The translations under genes were made by a program, and so were the position numbers. Positions 7,749 to 15,661 of a stretch of 64,000 bases of DNA are shown one piece after another (within the stretch, counting starts at the first letter, position 1; each line of letters starts with the position of its first letter). The notes beneath the pieces were generated by a model, which was given only the letters and a program-made list of their open reading frames with translations, was not told where the DNA came from and made no database searches. The DNA comes from Terrimonas_A sp051954695 (lineage in GTDB: Bacteria; Bacteroidota; Bacteroidia; Chitinophagales; Chitinophagaceae): NCBI GenBank assembly GCA_051954695.1, contig JBQCHL010000031.1, positions 62,001 to 126,000 on the forward strand, written 5' to 3'.

Positions 7749-8147
7749 TTACATTCTGCCCTTATTCGTAGTGATCAAAAGAATTGCATCGCTAAGCGCC
7801 TGCACCGTATGCACAACCCCCGGGTGGAATGTCACCATATTTTTTTCCTTCATATCAATATCCCCATCCGGTGTAGTAACTCTTATATCTCCATGAAGCA
7901 CCTGGATGGTCAGAAATTCGCTTACCTCATTATCAGGAAGACGCGCAGCGGCCTGTAAAACAGCAACAACGATCGTCAGGCCCTCCGATTTAAAAACAGT
8001 TATTCCATTGCGATCATTTTTTTCCCAGGCCTTTTCACTTTTCAACTGATCTATGAATGACGGGATATCAACAAATACATAAGGCGCATCCAATACCCTG
8101 TCTCCTTCTGGCCGGTTAAATGTGGCTTCATTTCTTTTTATTTCCAT
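7749..8147 (-). CDS. Cupin-domain protein
   Basis: A 132-residue single-domain protein with a cupin-like beta-barrel. The conserved run is about residues 55-125: VVAVLQAAARLPDNEVSEFLTIQVLHGDIRVTTPDGDIDMKEKNMVTFHPGVVHTVQAL. The second cupin motif (P-G-x-x-H) is clear as HPGVVHTV. The first motif lacks the usual HxH and has E-x-x-x instead, so metal binding may be weak or absent. No signal peptide. It lies alone between the tRNA terminator and the divergently transcribed oxidoreductase. Function unknown; sugar or small-molecule binding is possible. Confidence 0.7.
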   Translation of the reverse strand: MEIKRNEATFNRPEGDRVLDAPYVFVDIPSFIDQLKSEKAWEKNDRNGITVFKSEGLTIVVAVLQAAARLPDNEVSEFLTIQVLHGDIRVTTPDGDIDMKEKNMVTFHPGVVHTVQALSDAILLITTNKGRM

Positions 8148-8298
8148 ACCAGGCGTTTCCTGAAAATATCAAAAAACTATGCCATCAACTCACTATTGCT
8201 ACACATTCATTAAAATTGAAAAATGACATTGCTGTATTCTGTATTTATCATTTGTAAAATGGCATATAAATGGGATGAGTATTTGTAAACAACTAAAC

Positions 8299-9303
8299 AT
8301 GAAAGCTACTACCCGTTGGGGCATTATCGGGCCGGGAAGTATTGCCCGGTTGTTTGCCAGAGATCTGTCCCTTATTGCAGTACCCCAGGAGATCGTAGCT
8401 GTATTGGGTCATTCACAGGAAGGCACGAAAGCTTTTGCAGAAGAACTTAATATTCCTCATGCTTACACTGATCCTTCACGGTGGCTTGAAAAAGTGCGTC
8501 CCGATATCGTTTATATCGCAACTCCCCATCCCGATCATTTTCAACATGCACTTGATTGCCTGGAAAAAAAGATCCCTGTGCTTTGTGAAAAACCGATGAC
8601 CGTCAATACCGAGCAATGTCAGCAACTGATCAATGCAGCCAGGGACAATAAGACCTTTTTGATGGAAGGAATGTGGGTCCGCTTTCTGCCCAGCCTCCAA
8701 CTGGTGCTCAACCTTATCGAAGAAGGACGGATCGGGAATGTGCTCGCCATAAAAGCCTCCACCACTTTCAGGGCAATGCCGGAAGATGGCAGCCGTTATT
8801 TTGATCCCGAAAAAGGCGGCGGTTCGTTGCTCGACCTGGGCATATATCCCGTTTATCTCGCTCAATTGCTGTTGGGCAAGCCACGATCTATTAAAGCCAT
8901 CGCTAAGTTGTCTGATGAACATGTAGATGAGAATTGTTCTATCCTCCTTCAATACCGCAATGGCGCTTATGCCATGCTTGAATCTTCTTTAATTGCTGAA
9001 AGTGATGCACCCGCTGAGATCACGGGTGATAAAGGGTCGATCAAAATATTTCATCCCTGGTTTGAAAAAGCCAGTGGTATTGAACTGACCGAACGGGGTG
9101 AAGGAAAGATCATTTATCCCTGCTCCTGGGAAGGACATGGGATGCAGTTCGAAACAGAAGAGGTATTGCACTGCCTTGCTGAAAATAAAACCGAGAGTGA
9201 ACTTCATCCCCTCTCTGCCAGTCTTGATCTGATAACTACACTGGATGAAATACGCCGGCAAATAAACGTGGAGTACCCCGCCGCGGAAGCGGTGGAGGGA
9301 TGA
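8299..9303 (+). CDS. Gfo/Idh/MocA-family NAD(P)-dependent oxidoreductase
   Basis: A 334-residue dehydrogenase-like protein. The N-terminal Rossmann fold begins WGIIGPGSIARLFARDL (GxGxxA/G nucleotide loop). The EKPMTVN motif near residue 97 contains the family lysine. The GGGSLLDLGIYPV segment and the C-terminal mixed-sheet domain are typical. The family acts on sugars, inositols and related polyols, sometimes on trans-dihydrodiols; the substrate is not predictable here. The frame is open from 8275, but the fold starts at the ATG at 8299, so I use that. The C-terminal tail is encoded by a GC-rich hairpin-like stretch (9278-9300). It converges with gntP 13 nt downstream. Confidence 0.87.
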   Translation: MKATTRWGIIGPGSIARLFARDLSLIAVPQEIVAVLGHSQEGTKAFAEELNIPHAYTDPSRWLEKVRPDIVYIATPHPDHFQHALDCLEKKIPVLCEKPMTVNTEQCQQLINAARDNKTFLMEGMWVRFLPSLQLVLNLIEEGRIGNVLAIKASTTFRAMPEDGSRYFDPEKGGGSLLDLGIYPVYLAQLLLGKPRSIKAIAKLSDEHVDENCSILLQYRNGAYAMLESSLIAESDAPAEITGDKGSIKIFHPWFEKASGIELTERGEGKIIYPCSWEGHGMQFETEEVLHCLAENKTESELHPLSASLDLITTLDEIRRQINVEYPAAEAVEG

Positions 9304-9316
9304 CTGGAAACCCTGG

Positions 9317-10630
9317 TTAAATCAAACTGTTCAGCACCAGGACCCCGATCAATCCCAGCACAGAGATCACTGTTTCCATTATTGTCCAGGAAAGGAATGT
9401 CTGCTTTAAAGAAAGACCGAAAAACTCTTTGAACATCCAGAAGCCGGTATCATTGATATGCGAACCGAATACACTTCCTGCACCCACAGCCAATGCCATC
9501 AGTTCCGGTGAGGTTTTTCCTGTCAGCACCAGTGGGGCTACAATGCCTGCTGCCGTAATACCGGAAACAGTGGCAGAGCCGATCATTACCCTGATAAGCG
9601 CCGTTACAACCCATCCGAATACCAAGGGCGGCATCTTCCATTGATTGCTGAGAGAAGCAATATAATCGGCTGTACCGCTATCGGTAAGCACCTGCTTAAA
9701 CACACCGCCTGCAGTGATAATAAGCAGTATAAGTGCCACATCAGCCACTGCATTGTTGACCCATACCATTATTTCCTTTACAGACTTGCCTGTTGTTTTT
9801 CCAAAATACAGGATCGCCAATAATACAGTGATCAGCAAAGCAATGGTTGAATCGCCTGTGAAAGCCAGTATTTTCCGGAGCACACTTGCTTCCGGTAAAA
9901 ATGCATTGACCAATACGGCAAGGCTGATCAGGAATACCGGCAATAAAGCCATAAAGAAACTGGCGAAAATACCCGGCAATTTTTTATACCCGGCTTCAGC
10001 AGGAGCTGATAAGAATTGTTCAACTCCCGGCCTGATCCCCTGCATTAGTTTGCCAAGCCCGGGACCTACAAGTACCAGGATAGGAACCCCGATAGCAAGA
10101 CCATAAATAAGCGTTTTACCCATATCTGCATGAAACACATTCACCAGTAAAACCGGGCCTGGATGGGGCGGCAAAAAACAATGGGTAACTGAAAGGGCTG
10201 CAGCCATGGGAATGGCAACATATAATAATGATACCCCGGTCCGCCGGGCAATAGAAAATACCAGGGGTACCAGGATAATGAACCCGGCATTATAATAAAG
10301 AGGGATACCTACCAGGAAACCCGTAAGCAACACAGCCCATTGGATATATTTTACACCAAAGGCATTCACCAGCGTGGTAGTTATTTGTCCTGCAGCACCG
10401 CTGGCCTCCAGCAGTTTCCCCAGTATAGCACCGAGGCAGATGATCAATACCAGTCCGCCCAACGTGCTGCCCACACCCTTTTCAATGGAAACGATCAGAT
10501 CAGCCGGAGACATTTTCAAGGCCAGGCCTGCCACGATCGCTACGATCAGCAAGGATAAAAAGGGACTGAGTTTCTTTGCTGTCAGGAACACCTGCAAGGC
10601 AATTGCAAGCAGGACAATGAATAATACCAT
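9317..10630 (-). CDS. gntP: Gluconate:proton symporter, GntP family
   Basis: A 437-residue inner-membrane transporter with about 12 hydrophobic helices. It carries the family segments GLVLIICLGAILGKLLEASGAA near residue 60, FFLPPHPGPVLL near 150 (given as HCFLPPHPGPVLLV), and AVGAGSVFGSHINDTGFWMFKEFFGL near 385. GntP-family members import gluconate or related sugar acids such as idonate and glycerate. It is transcribed away from a LacI-family regulator gene, and the shared 168-bp region holds a dyad (10684-10713). The regulator therefore probably controls it. No gluconate kinase is present beside it. Confidence 0.9.
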   Translation of the reverse strand: MVLFIVLLAIALQVFLTAKKLSPFLSLLIVAIVAGLALKMSPADLIVSIEKGVGSTLGGLVLIICLGAILGKLLEASGAAGQITTTLVNAFGVKYIQWAVLLTGFLVGIPLYYNAGFIILVPLVFSIARRTGVSLLYVAIPMAAALSVTHCFLPPHPGPVLLVNVFHADMGKTLIYGLAIGVPILVLVGPGLGKLMQGIRPGVEQFLSAPAEAGYKKLPGIFASFFMALLPVFLISLAVLVNAFLPEASVLRKILAFTGDSTIALLITVLLAILYFGKTTGKSVKEIMVWVNNAVADVALILLIITAGGVFKQVLTDSGTADYIASLSNQWKMPPLVFGWVVTALIRVMIGSATVSGITAAGIVAPLVLTGKTSPELMALAVGAGSVFGSHINDTGFWMFKEFFGLSLKQTFLSWTIMETVISVLGLIGVLVLNSLI

Positions 10631-10683
10631 CTTGCTTCTTTGATAGGGGAATGTACGATTTAGTGCCGGATTTTGAAATTCAA

Positions 10684-10713
10684 CTAAATAAACAATCTCT
10701 TGTTTTTATTTAG
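10684..10713. promoter_or_regulatory. Candidate operator between gntP and the LacI-family gene
   Basis: An imperfect dyad, CTAAATAAACA facing TGTTTTTATTTAG, sits 54 nt upstream of gntP and 86 nt upstream of the regulator. Its two arms match apart from a 2-nt length difference. It is AT-rich and lacks the central CG common in LacI operators, so it is only a candidate. Confidence 0.4.
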
Positions 10714-10798
10714 CATAGGCAGGAATATGGTATTTTTATAAGAGCCAACCCTTTGAAGGGCATTTTGAACGAACTGATCAATTAATACCGATTGTAAC

Positions 10799-11836
10799 AT
10801 GATGAAGCCTAAAAAGGACATCACTATATATGATATTGCCCGGAAACTGTCCTTATCTTCTGCCACTGTAAGCCGTGGTTTGCAGAACCACCCGGCCATC
10901 AATAAAAACACCCGGAAAAAAATACAGGAAGCAGCCAGACAACTTGGTTACCGGCACAACAATTTTGCGAGCAATCTCCGCAAGCAAAAGACCAATACTA
11001 TCGGCGTGATGATACATGAACTGAACAGTAACTTCATCACTTCCGTACTGGCCGGCATTGAAAAGGTGACCACTGAAGCCGGATACGATCTCATCATTGC
11101 GCACTCTTCGGAACGTTACGAAAAAGAAGCAGCCAATGCAATGAACCTTTTTCACAAGCGGGTAGACGGGCTCATCGCCTCCCTCGCATTTGATACCACC
11201 AACCTGGAACACTTTCTCCCTTATGAAGAAAAAGGTATTCCGGTGATCTTTTTCGACAGGGTGGAAGAACAGGGAGACAGCACTAAAGTGATCATCGATA
11301 ATTATGCCTGTGGCTACCAGGCCACGCGGCACCTGATTGAGCAGGGTTGTGAACGTATTGTGATGGTAACAGCCAGCCTGCAAAGAAACGTGTATGCCCA
11401 ACGGCATCGTGGCTATGAACATGCATTGCGTGATTATAATATCCCTTACAACAAAGACCTTGTATTGATCAAGGACCTTAGTGAACAATGCGGGGTAGAA
11501 GCAGCTTTGCAGATCATAAATATGAAACCCATGCCTGATGGCGCTTTTATCACCAATGATTTCTCTGCTGCTGTTTGCATGCAAACCCTGAAGGAGCATG
11601 GCGTCAGGATACCACAGGATATTGCGGTAGTGGGTTTCAATAACGATGCTATCAGCAAACTGGTGGAACCCCAGCTTACCACCATCGATTATCCTGGTAT
11701 GGATATGGGAGAAATTGCAGCCCGTAACCTGGTGAATCACCTGAAAGGCGTATCCAATATCAAAAGCACCAACACAATCATTGTAAACTCAGAATTGATC
11801 GTAAGAAAATCTTCATTGAAAAAAGGAAGTAAGTAA
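10799..11836 (+). CDS. LacI-family transcriptional regulator
   Basis: A 345-residue repressor-type regulator. The N-terminal helix-turn-helix is ITIYDIARKLSLSSATVSRGLQNHPAINKNTRKKI, followed by a hinge helix (NNFASNLRKQKTNTIGVM). The periplasmic-binding-protein-like effector domain runs from residue 60 on, with typical GYQATRHLIEQGCERIVMV, DGAFITNDFSAAV and AVVGFNNDAIS segments. The effector is probably the sugar acid moved by the divergent GntP permease (gluconate or similar); this is inferred from position. The start could be either of two adjacent ATGs (10799 or 10802). It converges with a small hypothetical gene 5 nt downstream. Confidence 0.92.
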   Translation: MMKPKKDITIYDIARKLSLSSATVSRGLQNHPAINKNTRKKIQEAARQLGYRHNNFASNLRKQKTNTIGVMIHELNSNFITSVLAGIEKVTTEAGYDLIIAHSSERYEKEAANAMNLFHKRVDGLIASLAFDTTNLEHFLPYEEKGIPVIFFDRVEEQGDSTKVIIDNYACGYQATRHLIEQGCERIVMVTASLQRNVYAQRHRGYEHALRDYNIPYNKDLVLIKDLSEQCGVEAALQIINMKPMPDGAFITNDFSAAVCMQTLKEHGVRIPQDIAVVGFNNDAISKLVEPQLTTIDYPGMDMGEIAARNLVNHLKGVSNIKSTNTIIVNSELIVRKSSLKKGSK

Positions 11837-11841
11837 TAACC

Positions 11842-12141
11842 CTATAGAGGCGATCTCAATTTGAATTCAAATTTGTTCTTATTAAAAAATTTCAGAAGCT
11901 CTGCTTTCAGGTGAGAAAATGTATCGGGAAAATGGTTGATAGATGCATTAGGACATACCCATATATCACCACTGGTATTATTAAATAGGATCCCATTCTC
12001 TTTTTCATCTTTACGCCATCCCTGTAAAACACATTTTGACTGTGGTAATACCATGATCACATCCTTTATAGCTCCAAAATTGAAGACAAGCAGGGAATGA
12101 ACATCCTCTTCCTTATGACGGAATTGAATATGTGCTATCAT
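11842..12141 (-). CDS. Hypothetical small protein
   Basis: A 99-residue protein that I do not recognise, without signal peptide or membrane helix. The frame opens further upstream at 12198, but the first 19 residues look unlike coding sequence; MIAHIQFRHKEEDVHSLL is the more likely start. The middle has alternating hydrophobic residues and Cys/Trp (SKCVLQGW, GDIWVCPN), and the C-terminus is a basic amphipathic helix (LKAELLKFFNKNKFEFKL). It converges with the LacI-family gene. Evidence that it is real is limited to a long open frame with sensible composition. Confidence 0.45.
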   Translation of the reverse strand: MIAHIQFRHKEEDVHSLLVFNFGAIKDVIMVLPQSKCVLQGWRKDEKENGILFNNTSGDIWVCPNASINHFPDTFSHLKAELLKFFNKNKFEFKLRSPL

Positions 12142-12371
12142 AACAATGCGTTGAATAATCCCGGGGAAGAAGTTGGTGCTTGAATAAAGATACAACAAAA
12201 AAAAGGCTTTTCGCCTGCATGTGCTTAAAAGCCCTCAATAATCTGAAAACCAATATTAATTCTCAGCCAGTTAATTTATCCGGACATGATACCTTTTTGA
12301 CCCATCCGCATCATTCATCTCCAATGAATGGCATTATTTTTTGATCTTATTTAAAAAAAATTAAATGAAAG

Positions 12372-13574
12372 ATGGATCTAAGATCACCCTACCCTTATTG
12401 GCTGCTTCGCCACGGAACCATCAACAGCTATCCATCCCTGCAAAAAAACATACAAACATCCATCGCCATCATCGGTGCAGGGATAAGCGGTGCATTGGTA
12501 GCGCAGGAACTTATTAATGCAGGCCATGCCGTAACAGTGATCGACAGGCGCCATGCCGGCACCGGAAGCACTGCAGCAAGCACAGGCTTGCTTCAATATG
12601 AAATAGATACTCCTTTATATAAGCTCATCAACCTGGTTGGTGAAAAAAATGCAGTACGCAGTTATATCCTTTGCCGCGGAGCGATCCATGAACTGGAAAA
12701 GATCTGCCGTTTATTGAAAGAAGAAGGCCTGGTCCGTTTCAGGCCAAGCCTGCAATATGCTTCTTATGAATCGCATATTAAAAACCTGGAAAAAGAATAC
12801 CTGCTAAGAGAAAATGCCGGGTTCGATCTGCAATGGATGGACCAGCATGCTATTAAAACAAATTATGGTTTTGAAAAACCTGCAGGTCTTCTTTCCGCCG
12901 ATGGTGCGGAGGCCGATGCTTACAGGATCACTCATTGCTTATTAGCTGAATGTATCAACCTGGGAGCAAAAGTATTTGACAATACAAAAGTGACAGATAT
13001 CCGCCATGCGAAGAATGGTGTGGAACTGATCACCTCAACAGGCTTCAAAGTAAAAGCACGCAAACTCGTAATTGCCTGCGGTTATGAATCGCAACAATAT
13101 ATACCGAAAAAGATACAGCAGTTGCAATCAACCTTTGCTATCGTAAGCGAACCTCTTGCAGAGCAGGATTTCTGGTTCCGCAATTCATTAATCTGGGAAA
13201 CACGTACACCTTATCTCTACCTGCGCACTTCCAATGACAGACGCATTCTTGTGGGAGGTAAAGACGTTGACTGGTCAGATCCTCTGCGCAGAAATAAGTG
13301 GTTACCTAATAAAGCAAGAATGCTTGAAAAAGCATTTAAAGAGCTTTTCCCACACATCCCTTTTAAAACAGATTTCAAATGGGCCGGAGTATTCGCCTCC
13401 ACCAGGGACGGACTACCTTATATCGGCTCCATACCCGAAAGGCCTCATACTTATTTTGCATTGGGGTTTGGAGGCAACGGAATTACCTTCAGTGTAGTGG
13501 CTGCCAAAATTATCCGGGATATGATAGAAGGAAAGAAGAACAGTGATGCGGATATCTTTTCTTTCACCCGCTAG
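12372..13574 (+). CDS. FAD-dependent oxidoreductase, DAO/glycine-oxidase fold
   Basis: A 400-residue flavoprotein of the D-amino-acid oxidase family. The dinucleotide-binding motif IAIIGAGISGALVAQELINAGHAVTVIDRR sits at residues 30-60. GSTAASTGLLQYEIDTPL follows as the second FAD-contact loop. The C-terminal GYTxxxRDGLPYIG-type motif appears as GVFASTRDGLPYIGSIPE, followed by ALGFGGNGITFSVVAA. Such enzymes oxidise secondary or primary amines (sarcosine, glycine, D-amino acids and others). No leader peptide, so cytoplasmic. It stands alone between the LacI region and the topoisomerase gene; the substrate is unknown. Confidence 0.87.
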   Translation: MDLRSPYPYWLLRHGTINSYPSLQKNIQTSIAIIGAGISGALVAQELINAGHAVTVIDRRHAGTGSTAASTGLLQYEIDTPLYKLINLVGEKNAVRSYILCRGAIHELEKICRLLKEEGLVRFRPSLQYASYESHIKNLEKEYLLRENAGFDLQWMDQHAIKTNYGFEKPAGLLSADGAEADAYRITHCLLAECINLGAKVFDNTKVTDIRHAKNGVELITSTGFKVKARKLVIACGYESQQYIPKKIQQLQSTFAIVSEPLAEQDFWFRNSLIWETRTPYLYLRTSNDRRILVGGKDVDWSDPLRRNKWLPNKARMLEKAFKELFPHIPFKTDFKWAGVFASTRDGLPYIGSIPERPHTYFALGFGGNGITFSVVAAKIIRDMIEGKKNSDADIFSFTR

Positions 13575-13625
13575 CATCTGTATGCGGACTGGAAAATTAA
13601 ATATGGCATTTCTTTTTCTTTATAC

Positions 13626-14717
13626 ATGCAAATGAATATCACAAAGGAAAACAATCATCTCTCCCATCATCAGCATTTGCTGCTCAACAGGGATCATAAG
13701 AAAGCTGCAAAAGCAGCTCAATTGATGTATGTATCGGATAAGCAGCCGGGCATTAAGCGTTGGAGAAAAGGAAAGGGATTTACTTATACTTATAAAAACA
13801 AGCCGATGAAAGATAAGCGGCATTTGGAACGGATCAGGAAACTCGCCATACCCCCCTCATGGTCGGATGTATGGATCTGTCATGAACCTGCCGGGCATAT
13901 TCAGGCTACAGGCCTTGATCTGAATAAAAGAAAACAATACCGCTATCATGCAAAATGGAATTCGCTGCGGGGAGAAACAAAGTTCCATCGCCTGTATGAA
14001 TTTGGGAAGTCTCTTCCGAAGATCAGGAAGAAGATAAAAAAGGATATGGCAGGAGCCGAACTGACAGATAACAAGGTACTGGCCACAGCTATCAACCTCA
14101 TGGAAAAAACTTATATCCGCGTTGGCAATAATGAATATGAAAAATTATATGGCTCTTATGGACTTACTACATTAAAAGACAAACATGTGAAGATCGGTGG
14201 AAATACGATCCAGTTTGTTTTCACCGGAAAGAAAGGTGTTGAGCAACATGTTTCCATTTCCAATAAAAAACTCGCAAAAGCCATCAAGCAATGCCGTGAT
14301 GTGCCAGGTAAAACCCTTTTCCAGTTTTATACTCCTGGAGAAAAACACCGGGCAATTGATTCGGGAATGGTCAACCACTACATCAAAGAAGCAGCAGGAC
14401 AGGATTTTTCAGCAAAAGATTTCCGCACCTGGGCGGGCACATTGCAGGCATTGAAATGCCTGAGCTCAATGGAAAATATACCTGATGAAAAACGGTTAAA
14501 GAAAAACATGCTTGAAGTACTTGATACTGTAAGCGAACGGCTGGGCAATACCCGCGCAATCTGTAAGAAATACTATATACATCCCTGCCTTTTCCGGTTA
14601 TACGAGGAAGGCAAACTCCAGGATTACATGAAAAAATGTGGCGAAAAGCACACACACAAGGGAGATTTTAGCCCCTCTGAGCAACTGCTGCTGCATATAC
14701 TGAAAGAATGCTCTTAA
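13626..14717 (+). CDS. DNA topoisomerase IB (poxvirus/eukaryote-like)
   Basis: A 363-residue type IB topoisomerase, which relaxes positive and negative supercoils by a 3'-phosphotyrosyl intermediate. The N-terminal domain has RWRKGKGFTYTY and the family run IPPSWSDVWICHEPAGHIQATGLDLNKRKQYRYH. The catalytic domain has YIRVGNNEYEKLYGSYGLTTL (active-site Arg), KDFRTWAGT (second Arg), and ends in RAICKKYYIHP, in which Tyr317 is the nucleophile. Bacterial members are scattered and accessory to TopA and gyrase. The next two genes encode small stress-type proteins, so a shared stress role is possible. Confidence 0.92.
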   Translation: MQMNITKENNHLSHHQHLLLNRDHKKAAKAAQLMYVSDKQPGIKRWRKGKGFTYTYKNKPMKDKRHLERIRKLAIPPSWSDVWICHEPAGHIQATGLDLNKRKQYRYHAKWNSLRGETKFHRLYEFGKSLPKIRKKIKKDMAGAELTDNKVLATAINLMEKTYIRVGNNEYEKLYGSYGLTTLKDKHVKIGGNTIQFVFTGKKGVEQHVSISNKKLAKAIKQCRDVPGKTLFQFYTPGEKHRAIDSGMVNHYIKEAAGQDFSAKDFRTWAGTLQALKCLSSMENIPDEKRLKKNMLEVLDTVSERLGNTRAICKKYYIHPCLFRLYEEGKLQDYMKKCGEKHTHKGDFSPSEQLLLHILKECS

Positions 14718-14800
14718 TAGTAAGTGCTTTATTACTGGTATGATTTTTTTATCTCCTAAATGTCGAGGTAAAAAGATTGTTAATTGAAAAAATTAAGACT

Positions 14801-15262
14801 ATGAAAACAAATGAAAAAACTTCAGAAGTGCTGAACGACCTCATAGAGATCAATAATGACCGTGTCAGAGGATATGAAAAAGCTTCAAAAGAAACAGCTC
14901 CTGAGGATGCCGACCTGCGCTCACTGTTTGAAAGCATGGCCGCAGAAAGCCGGAGCTATGTGAACGATCTGACCAAACATGTCGCTATTGCCGGCAATGA
15001 ACCGGCCGACGGCACTACTATGAAAGGAAAAATATACAGGACATGGATGGACGTTAAGGCGACTTTCAGCGGGAAGAACAGGAAAGCCATACTGGCTGCC
15101 TGCGAATATGGAGAAGATGCTGCACAGAAAGCTTATGAACAGGCTCTGGCAACAGATACCCATTTACCTGATGACGTACGGCAAGTGATCGCTGATCAGC
15201 AAAGCAATCTGAAAAGATCACATGATAAAATAAAAAGAATGCGCGACGCTCAACACGCCTGA
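14801..15262 (+). CDS. PA2169-type four-helix-bundle protein (DUF2383)
   Basis: A 153-residue soluble protein, all-helical in appearance. It fits the DUF2383/PA2169 family: an early TSEVLNDLIEINNDRVRGYEKA helix, a LRSLFESMAAESRSYVNDL helix, and a C-terminal pair of helices with acidic residues (ACEYGEDAAQKAYEQAL). The fold is ferritin-like and members are often near stress genes; function is unknown. The frame is open from a TTG at 14777, but the ATG at 14801 (MKTNEKTSEVLNDL) is the natural start. It is closed by the hairpin at 15272-15300. Confidence 0.82.
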   Translation: MKTNEKTSEVLNDLIEINNDRVRGYEKASKETAPEDADLRSLFESMAAESRSYVNDLTKHVAIAGNEPADGTTMKGKIYRTWMDVKATFSGKNRKAILAACEYGEDAAQKAYEQALATDTHLPDDVRQVIADQQSNLKRSHDKIKRMRDAQHA

Positions 15263-15271
15263 TAAAAATCA

Positions 15272-15300
15272 AGAGTGGTTGTAGACACAACCACTCTTTC
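15272..15300 (+). terminator. Intrinsic terminator after the DUF2383 gene
   Basis: AGAGTGGTTGT (15272-15282) and ACAACCACTCT (15287-15297) form a perfect 11-bp stem with a 4-nt loop and a short T tract. The GTG at 15275, which opens the next frame, lies inside this stem and is therefore not a start. Confidence 0.8.
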
Positions 15301-15325
15301 TGGCTTAACATTTAAAATCAACGAT

Positions 15326-15661
15326 ATGCAATATGAGGTTCCCTCCACCGATGCAGATATGAAAACATTATCATCCTGCATAAATAAGTTGGCATCAGAT
15401 GGCTATACAGAACAATTCCAAATAAGCGAGGATGGCTTGCTTTCATCCGGCAAAGGGAAAAACTATGAGCCCGGGCAGGTGCACGTTGTCAATTTTTTCC
15501 GCTTTGAAGGTTCCAGCGATCCTGACGATAGTTCCATCCTGTATGCCATTGAAACAAATGGCGGCGAAAAAGGAACGCTTACTGACGCTTACGGAATATA
15601 TGCTGACCCACGTGTCGGAAAATTCATGAAAGAAGTAGAAGATATCAGCAAAAAGAAGTAA
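15326..15661 (+). CDS. Small protein of the family often mislabelled phosphoribosylpyrophosphate synthetase
   Basis: A 111-residue cytoplasmic protein starting MQYEVPSTDADMKTL. The central run VHVVNFFRFEGSSDPDDSSILYAIE and the following GTLTDAYGIYADPRVGKFM match a small Bacteroidota family that is commonly labelled a PRPP synthetase in databases. It has none of the PRPP-synthetase features: no PRPP loop, no Rossmann-like duplicated domain, and a third of the length. I know the family only from its pattern; function is unknown. The stop codon ends at 15661, immediately abutting the convergent TolC gene with no spacer. Confidence 0.7.
   Translation: MQYEVPSTDADMKTLSSCINKLASDGYTEQFQISEDGLLSSGKGKNYEPGQVHVVNFFRFEGSSDPDDSSILYAIETNGGEKGTLTDAYGIYADPRVGKFMKEVEDISKKK

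Noticed and set aside
10853..11740. 295-codon antisense frame inside the LacI-family gene
   Set aside because: Shadow frame caused by codon bias of the real gene on the plus strand.
15275..15325. GTG start giving a longer form of the small protein at 15326
   Set aside because: The GTG lies within the stem of the preceding gene's terminator; the ATG at 15326 begins the family's conserved part.
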